Assembly: GCF_936927845.1 (NCBI RefSeq)
Contig: NZ_CAKZHV010000057.1
Location: 124,001 to 188,000, forward strand
DNA from: an uncultured Sphingomonas sp.
GTDB lineage: Bacteria > Pseudomonadota > Alphaproteobacteria > Sphingomonadales > Sphingomonadaceae
Reading direction: 5' to 3'
DNA length: 64,000 nt
The notes below the pieces were generated by a model. It did no database searches, was not told the DNA's origin, and saw only the letters and a list, made by a program, of their open reading frames with translations. The translations under genes were made by a program, and so were the position numbers. This document shows, piece by piece, positions 58,810 to 64,000 of the stretch (position 1 is the first letter of the stretch; every line of letters starts with the position of its first letter).

Positions 58810-58994
58810 TCATCCAGCACGGCGGCGAGTTCGTGGCACGACGGGCAGCCCGGATGCGCGCACCGCGCGATCGTCGTTCGGATCGTCTCGAGCACATTCC
58901 TATGTAGCGCCAGCAACATGGCGGCATCGTCGCGTGCCGGCGTCGCCGACCCACCCACCGGCGCATCGAGCACCGGAATCATCATGTCACACAT
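58794..58994 (-). CDS. Small cysteine-containing hypothetical protein
   Basis: 66 aa. The mid part is helical (AAMLLALHRNVLETIRTTIA), followed by CAHPGCPSCHEL and a short tail. The C-x4-C-x2-CH arrangement could bind a metal or be redox active. No family recognised. It is last in a likely three-gene unit with the phasin-region-like and VOC proteins on the minus strand. Confidence 0.5.
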   Translation of the reverse strand: MCDMMIPVLDAPVGGSATPARDDAAMLLALHRNVLETIRTTIARCAHPGCPSCHELAAVLDDYLIA

Positions 58995-59072
58995 TCAACA
59001 AAGGTCCCTTCACATCCGGAAGCGACCGGCACGCGCCTTCGTTCCGCGATCCTCCAGAACGGAGGCAATTCG

Positions 59073-59375
59073 CTATTCGAGCAGCTTGGGCCCTTCCTTC
59101 TGCAACTTCGCGCGTAGTTGCTCGCCGAACATCGACAGGAAACCGGGTAGCTCGAACGAGGCGTGGACGTTGCTGTCGCCCACGTCGAGGCGCACCGCGA
59201 CACGCTGGCCCATGCCCTCCGCGACGAAATGGAGCGTGTCGCCGGTCCACTGATGCTCGGCGACGTGACCGCCGGGGATGAAACCAGCCAGCTTGCCGAA
59301 GCCGCCCTCGATCCGCTGCTTCGCCGCGGCCTTGCCCAACCGGTGCGGCAGGTCGACTTCGATCGGCTGGGTCAT
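59073..59375 (-). CDS. Polyhydroxyalkanoic acid system family protein
   Basis: 100 aa. PIEVDLPHRLGKAAAKQRIE, GGHVAEHQWTGDTLHFVAEGMGQ and LPGFLSMFGEQLRAKLQKEG match the small PHA_gran_rgn family, often found near polyhydroxyalkanoate genes but with undefined function. No PHA synthase lies nearby. The ATG overlaps the stop of the VOC gene by 4 nt. Confidence 0.8.
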   Translation of the reverse strand: MTQPIEVDLPHRLGKAAAKQRIEGGFGKLAGFIPGGHVAEHQWTGDTLHFVAEGMGQRVAVRLDVGDSNVHASFELPGFLSMFGEQLRAKLQKEGPKLLE

Positions 59376-59812
59376 GACGGCGTCTCCTCGGTCGCGAACA
59401 ACATGGCGTCATCGGCGAACGCCTTGAACTCCAGCGCGTTGCCCGAAGGATCGCGGAAGAACATCGTCGCCTGTTGGCCGACCTGGCCCTTGAAGCGGAC
59501 GTGCGGTTCGATGCCGAAGGTCACGCCCGCGGCGCTGACTCGGTCGGCGAGCGCCTGCCAGTCGGACATGGTCAGCACGACGCCAAAGTGCGGCACGGGC
59601 ACATGGTGACCATCGATCGCATTCTCGACCATGACAGGTTTGGCCGCCGGATCAAGGTGGGCGACGATCTGATGCCCCATCAGGTCGAAATCGATCCACT
59701 GCGCGCTCGATCGCCCCTCGCCGCAGCCGAGCACGCCGGCGTAGAAGGCACGCGCCGCGGCAAGATCGTGAACGGGAAAGGCAAGGTGGAATGGCCTGAG
59801 TGTCATGCCCAT
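59372..59812 (-). CDS. VOC-family dioxygenase/glyoxalase-like protein
   Basis: 146-aa vicinal-oxygen-chelate protein. Metal ligands are suggested by FHLAFPVHDL (first His), HFGVVLTMSDW (second His) and FFRDPSGNALEFKAF (Glu), with the second beta-alpha-beta unit ending the protein. Substrate unknown. An ATG two codons inside is another start. Confidence 0.85.
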   Translation of the reverse strand: MGMTLRPFHLAFPVHDLAAARAFYAGVLGCGEGRSSAQWIDFDLMGHQIVAHLDPAAKPVMVENAIDGHHVPVPHFGVVLTMSDWQALADRVSAAGVTFGIEPHVRFKGQVGQQATMFFRDPSGNALEFKAFADDAMLFATEETPS

Positions 59813-59953
59813 ATGCTACAGCGTAGATGCGGGCGCGTCACTCGCTTGTTGCAAGCCGGAACGAGGTGCTTGTGCGGGGCGAGCCGCTCGCCCAAACAGC
59901 CGCGACGTGCCGCCTGCCGCCACTCGGTCGGGCGGTGATCCGAGGAACTCCGA

Positions 59954-61495
59954 TTGTTCGCATTGCTTACCCGTCGCCCTGCTCTTTCTGCCCTGTTGCT
60001 GGGCGCAGCGGCCGCGTGCGGGTTCGCGCCGCTGCAACTCTGGATGCTGACGCTCGCCTGCTTCGCAGGCTGGATGTGGCTGGTGCACGCGGCGCCGACG
60101 TGGAAGGCGGCGCTGTGGCGCGGCTGGGTGTTCGGGGTCGGCCATTTCACGATCAACGACAATTGGTTTCAGCATTCGTTCGATTTTCAGGACAAGATGC
60201 CGCCGGTGCTCGGCTATGTCGCGCCGCTCGCGCTCGCCTTGTACCTGGCCGTATATCCGATGATCGCGGCGGGGATCGCGTGGCGCTTTCGCCAGCAACG
60301 CATCGACTACGCCTGGGTGCTGCTGTTCGCTGCGGCGTGGATCGCCACCGAGTGGGTGCGAAGCTGGATGTTCACCGGCTATGCCTGGGATCCGCTCGGC
60401 GTCATCTGGGTGCCGGTGCAGCCCGCCGCGGCGCTGGCACGGTGGGTCGGCACCTATGGTCTGTCGGGGTTGACGATCGCGCTGGCGGGTGCGGCGCTGG
60501 TGCTGTCGCGGCGATCGGCGCTGGTGGCCGCCGGCGGCGTCGTGGCGGCGCTGCTGATCGCGCAAGCGTTCAGCTATCGCAGCGCTGCACCTCGCCTCGG
60601 CCCGACGACCCCGCGCATCGTCGTCGTCCAGCCCAACGTCGCGCAGGACCAGCGCGGCGAGAGCGATGGCGAAATGATGCTGCGGCGCTTGTCCGCGCTT
60701 TCCGGTCGTCCCGGCGCTGCGCCGCGGCTGGTGCTATGGCCTGAGGGTGTGGTGCGCGACTTCGTCGAGGACGGTTACCCCTACTGGGTGTACGGCGATC
60801 GCAGCCCCGCCGTCATTCGCGAGCGCATGGCCGCGCTGCTCGGCCCGCGTGACCTGCTGCTGACGGGCGGCACCGCGCTGACCTTTGATCGCTCGGGCGA
60901 CATCGCCGCTGGCTATAATTCGGTGTTCGCGATCTCGCCCGACGCGCGCATCACCGCGCGCTACGACAAGGCGCATCTCGTCCCCTACGGCGAATATCTG
61001 CCGATGCCATGGCTGTTGAAGCCGCTCGGCCTCGCGCGACTGGTGCCGGGCGACGTCGACTTCCTGCCCGGGCCCGGGCCGCGGACGCTCCACACCGCCG
61101 GCTTCGGCGCGATCGGCGTCCAGATCTGCTACGAGATCATCTTCTCGGGCCGGGTGATCGATCCCGCGCATCGCCCGCGGCTGTTGTTCAATCCGTCGAA
61201 CGATGCATGGTTCGGCCGCTGGGGGCCACCGCAGCATCTGGCGCAGGCACGGATGCGCGCGATCGAGGAAGGATTGCCGATCGTGCGCGCGACGCCCAAT
61301 GGCATCTCCGCGGTGATCGCCGCGGACGGCGCGCTGCTCGCCACCGTGCCGCACATGCAGGCGGGCGCGATCGAGGCCGCGCTGCCGCCCGCGTCCGCGC
61401 CGACGTTGTTCTCCCGCCTGGGTAATCTCGCGGCGGGCGCGACCGCGCTCCTGCTCGTCCTCGCTGCCCTTGTCCTACGCCGCCGGGCGCGATAG
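59954..61495 (+). CDS. lnt: Apolipoprotein N-acyltransferase
   Basis: 513-aa inner-membrane enzyme that adds the third acyl chain to lipoproteins. Six or so N-terminal membrane segments (residues 5-200) precede a nitrilase domain with catalytic Glu in LVLWPEGVV, Lys in RYDKAHLVPYGEYLP and Cys in GVQICYEIIFSG. The TTG start has GAGGA 8 nt upstream. Relevant cargo in this window includes the TbpB-like lipoprotein and Ggt. Confidence 0.94.
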   Translation: MFALLTRRPALSALLLGAAAACGFAPLQLWMLTLACFAGWMWLVHAAPTWKAALWRGWVFGVGHFTINDNWFQHSFDFQDKMPPVLGYVAPLALALYLAVYPMIAAGIAWRFRQQRIDYAWVLLFAAAWIATEWVRSWMFTGYAWDPLGVIWVPVQPAAALARWVGTYGLSGLTIALAGAALVLSRRSALVAAGGVVAALLIAQAFSYRSAAPRLGPTTPRIVVVQPNVAQDQRGESDGEMMLRRLSALSGRPGAAPRLVLWPEGVVRDFVEDGYPYWVYGDRSPAVIRERMAALLGPRDLLLTGGTALTFDRSGDIAAGYNSVFAISPDARITARYDKAHLVPYGEYLPMPWLLKPLGLARLVPGDVDFLPGPGPRTLHTAGFGAIGVQICYEIIFSGRVIDPAHRPRLLFNPSNDAWFGRWGPPQHLAQARMRAIEEGLPIVRATPNGISAVIAADGALLATVPHMQAGAIEAALPPASAPTLFSRLGNLAAGATALLLVLAALVLRRRAR

Positions 61496-61500
61496 GGGTC

Positions 61501-61522
61501 ACTTAAAGCTATCTTTATATCG
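61501..61522 (+). promoter_or_regulatory. Candidate SahR-type operator before metK
   Basis: The 22-bp stretch contains TTAAAGCTATCTTTATATC, an imperfect palindrome centred on TA; 18 of 22 positions fit a perfect palindrome built from the right half (core AAAGATATCTTT). It starts 6 nt after the lnt stop and 21 nt before the metK ATG. As I recall, AT-rich palindromes of this kind are sites for the ArsR-family regulator SahR in front of methionine-cycle genes; binding here is inferred. Confidence 0.5.
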
Positions 61523-61542
61523 TTATCTGCTGCGGAGCTTTC

Positions 61543-62763
<1,221 letters not shown>

Positions 62764-62784
62764 GCCAGTCTCTGGCGGGATAAT

Positions 62785-62823
62785 GAAAGCCCTTCGCTAT
62801 CGGCATGATGGCGGAGGGCTTTC
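62785..62823. terminator. Bidirectional hairpin between metK and the PAP2 gene
   Basis: GAAAGCCCT at 62785-62793 pairs with AGGGCTTTC at 62815-62823 across 21 nt that pair partly. The AAA/TTT ends give a short T run in either direction. It lies between two convergent genes and fits a shared terminator. Confidence 0.7.
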
Positions 62824-62827
62824 GTGT

Positions 62828-63415
62828 TTAGCGTTGGCGTTCGGCGATGACGCGCGCGACGCGGTCCACCATCTGCCCGGCAATGCGCTCCGACAGCCAT
62901 CCGACTGCCGCCCCGCTCAGCACGTCGGTGAGGTAATGCGCGCCGCGCGGCACCTGCGTCGCGCCCGCCACCCCGGCGATCACGCGCGAAGGCACGGCAT
63001 AGCGGGGAGCTTCGTGCGCCACCGCCTGTGCGACCGCGACCGCGCCGGCGGTATGGCCCGATGGAAACGCATTTTCCGCCTTGTCGTCGGTGCCGCTGCC
63101 GGGGCTGATCGCGGGCTGGTCCTCGACCGCGTTCGGGCGCAGACGATCGACGCTGCCTTTCAGCACCGTCTTGGCGGCATTCGCGACCAGATGCGCGGCA
63201 AGCATCCGCGCACCAGTGCGAGCCAACGCCGGTCGTCGGAACAGGATGCCAGCGGCCACGGTCGCCCCGCTGATGATCATGAGCGGCATCTCGTCGGCCA
63301 GCTTGCACAACGGCGTCAGCGCGCCGACGATCGCGCTGTTCTTCCATCCGAGCACGGGTTCGAGCAACCGGTGCTCGGTCACCGCCGCCTGCTCGATCGC
63401 GCGCCCGACGCTCAT
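62828..63415 (-). CDS. PAP2-family phosphatase
   Basis: 195-aa membrane lipid phosphatase-like protein. The three motifs are present: KGSVDRLRP (KX6RP), PSGHTAG, and the last motif with RGAHYLTDV (histidine nucleophile and Asp). Hydrophobic segments surround them. Substrate could be undecaprenyl-PP or phosphatidic acid; unknown. ATG 63415 overlaps the stop of the upstream channel gene (ATGA); the frame open further up is not coding. Confidence 0.9.
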   Translation of the reverse strand: MSVGRAIEQAAVTEHRLLEPVLGWKNSAIVGALTPLCKLADEMPLMIISGATVAAGILFRRPALARTGARMLAAHLVANAAKTVLKGSVDRLRPNAVEDQPAISPGSGTDDKAENAFPSGHTAGAVAVAQAVAHEAPRYAVPSRVIAGVAGATQVPRGAHYLTDVLSGAAVGWLSERIAGQMVDRVARVIAERQR

Positions 63416-64000
63416 CGGTCCGATCCTCCGTCGGGCATCTCGGGCCGCACCTGCCCGTGCGCCAACACCGCGAACAGCCCTGCTCCGCCGACCAGATTGC
63501 CGATCACCGCCGGTGCGATCTGCACCAGCAACGCCCGTGCGAGATCGATGTGGCCGCTCCACAAAAGGGTGAATGCCTCCGCCGATCCGACCACCGAATG
63601 GCTCAACCCCGTGATACCCACGGCATAAGTGACGGCGAAGATGACGAGAAACGACTGCTCGCGCGCGTTGGGGAGCATCCAGGCGATGGAGGCGATCATG
63701 AAACCGGCCGGGATCGCGGTCCAGAAGGTCGACCCCGCGTCGTGGCGCAGGATCACCTCCGACACGCTCACCATCCCATCTCGCAACGACGGATCGAGCA
63801 TCGGCAGGTGCGTCAGCGCCAGCGTCGTCAGCGCCGTGCCGGCGAGATTGGCGAGAATGACCAGCGCCCATAGCCGTAGCGTGCGCTTCAACGTCCACAT
63901 CGACGGGCGCGTAACGAGCGGCAGCATCGCGGTGATCGTCGACTCGGTGAAGAATTGCATGCGGCCGAGGATCACGATCACGAAGCCGATCGGGTAGCCG
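63412..64000 (-). CDS. Formate/nitrite transporter family protein (5' end outside window)
   Basis: The C-terminal 196 residues of an FNT-type pentameric channel are visible; the frame stays open to the window edge (GYPIGFVIVILGRMQFFTE...), so the internal GTG at 63981 is not the start. Hydrophobic segments include LWALVILANLAGTALTTLAL and SFLVIFAVTYAVGITGLSHSVVGSAE, the latter holding the conserved His. Substrate (formate, nitrite or another small anion) cannot be told. Confidence 0.88.
   Translation of the reverse strand, partial: GYPIGFVIVILGRMQFFTESTITAMLPLVTRPSMWTLKRTLRLWALVILANLAGTALTTLALTHLPMLDPSLRDGMVSVSEVILRHDAGSTFWTAIPAGFMIASIAWMLPNAREQSFLVIFAVTYAVGITGLSHSVVGSAEAFTLLWSGHIDLARALLVQIAPAVIGNLVGGAGLFAVLAHGQVRPEMPDGGSDR

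Noticed and set aside
61496..61542. SAM riboswitch in the metK leader
   Set aside because: The gap from the lnt stop to the metK ATG is only 47 nt and consists of the AT-rich palindrome and ribosome binding site; no riboswitch fold fits.

Overview
The window is 64 kb of GC-rich, densely coding bacterial chromosome. Gene content and order point to an alphaproteobacterium of the Sphingomonas group. The clues are the run nfu-tsaB-rimI-fur-plsC-miaB-phoH-ybeY-corC, an Rrf2-sufBCDS-sufT-sufA operon, glycogen genes with glgP, glgB, glgC, glgA, pgm and glgX together, quinone-type pyrD, and Q-salvage genes queH and yhhQ. This is inferred from protein families and order; no rRNA is present. I see no phage, transposase, integron or CRISPR array.

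Layout. 0-3.5 kb: CoA-type Nudix hydrolase and CCA-adding enzyme, facing a GGDEF-EAL protein. 3.6-5.9 kb: parC. 5.9-7.7 kb: two alpha/beta hydrolases, one VirJ-like and one exported-esterase-like. 7.8-12.1 kb: purC, then a TbpB-like lipoprotein and a Slam-type outer-membrane protein set between purC and purS-purQ. 12.2-15.8 kb: yhhQ, tRNA-Arg(TCT), modABC and a stop-interrupted monooxygenase-like gene. 15.8-19.6 kb: lepA, queH, dinB. 19.8-30.8 kb: glycogen operon on the minus strand, transcribed glgP, glgB, glgC, glgA, pgm, glgX. 30.8-36.8 kb: suf operon on the minus strand with a Fur-box-like palindrome in front. 37-47 kb: pyrD, gamma-glutamyltransferase, acyl-CoA synthetase, two oxygenases of different families and a double M16 protease. 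47-54.6 kb: the housekeeping run ending at corC. 54.7-59.8 kb: katG, a PQQ-type sugar dehydrogenase and small genes, separating corC from lnt. 59.9-64 kb: lnt, metK, a PAP2 phosphatase and a formate/nitrite-type channel cut by the window end.

Functional links. Iron and redox genes recur (suf, nfu, fur, katG, and a TbpB-like lipoprotein whose cousins take up iron or heme). The glycogen genes form a complete make-and-break set. queH and yhhQ together support queuosine synthesis and precursor uptake.

Most notable points: (1) the Slam/TbpB-like pair inside the purine cluster, whose lipoprotein start codon directly abuts a strong hairpin that holds its Shine-Dalgarno; (2) an unannotated-looking 45-codon gene coupled at both ends between sufD and sufS; (3) a 16-codon ORF with its own terminator beside pyrD, containing a 25-nt repeat found again after katG; (4) a Trp-to-amber type interruption in a membrane monooxygenase-like gene; (5) an apparent signal peptide behind an ATA codon upstream of the esterase.
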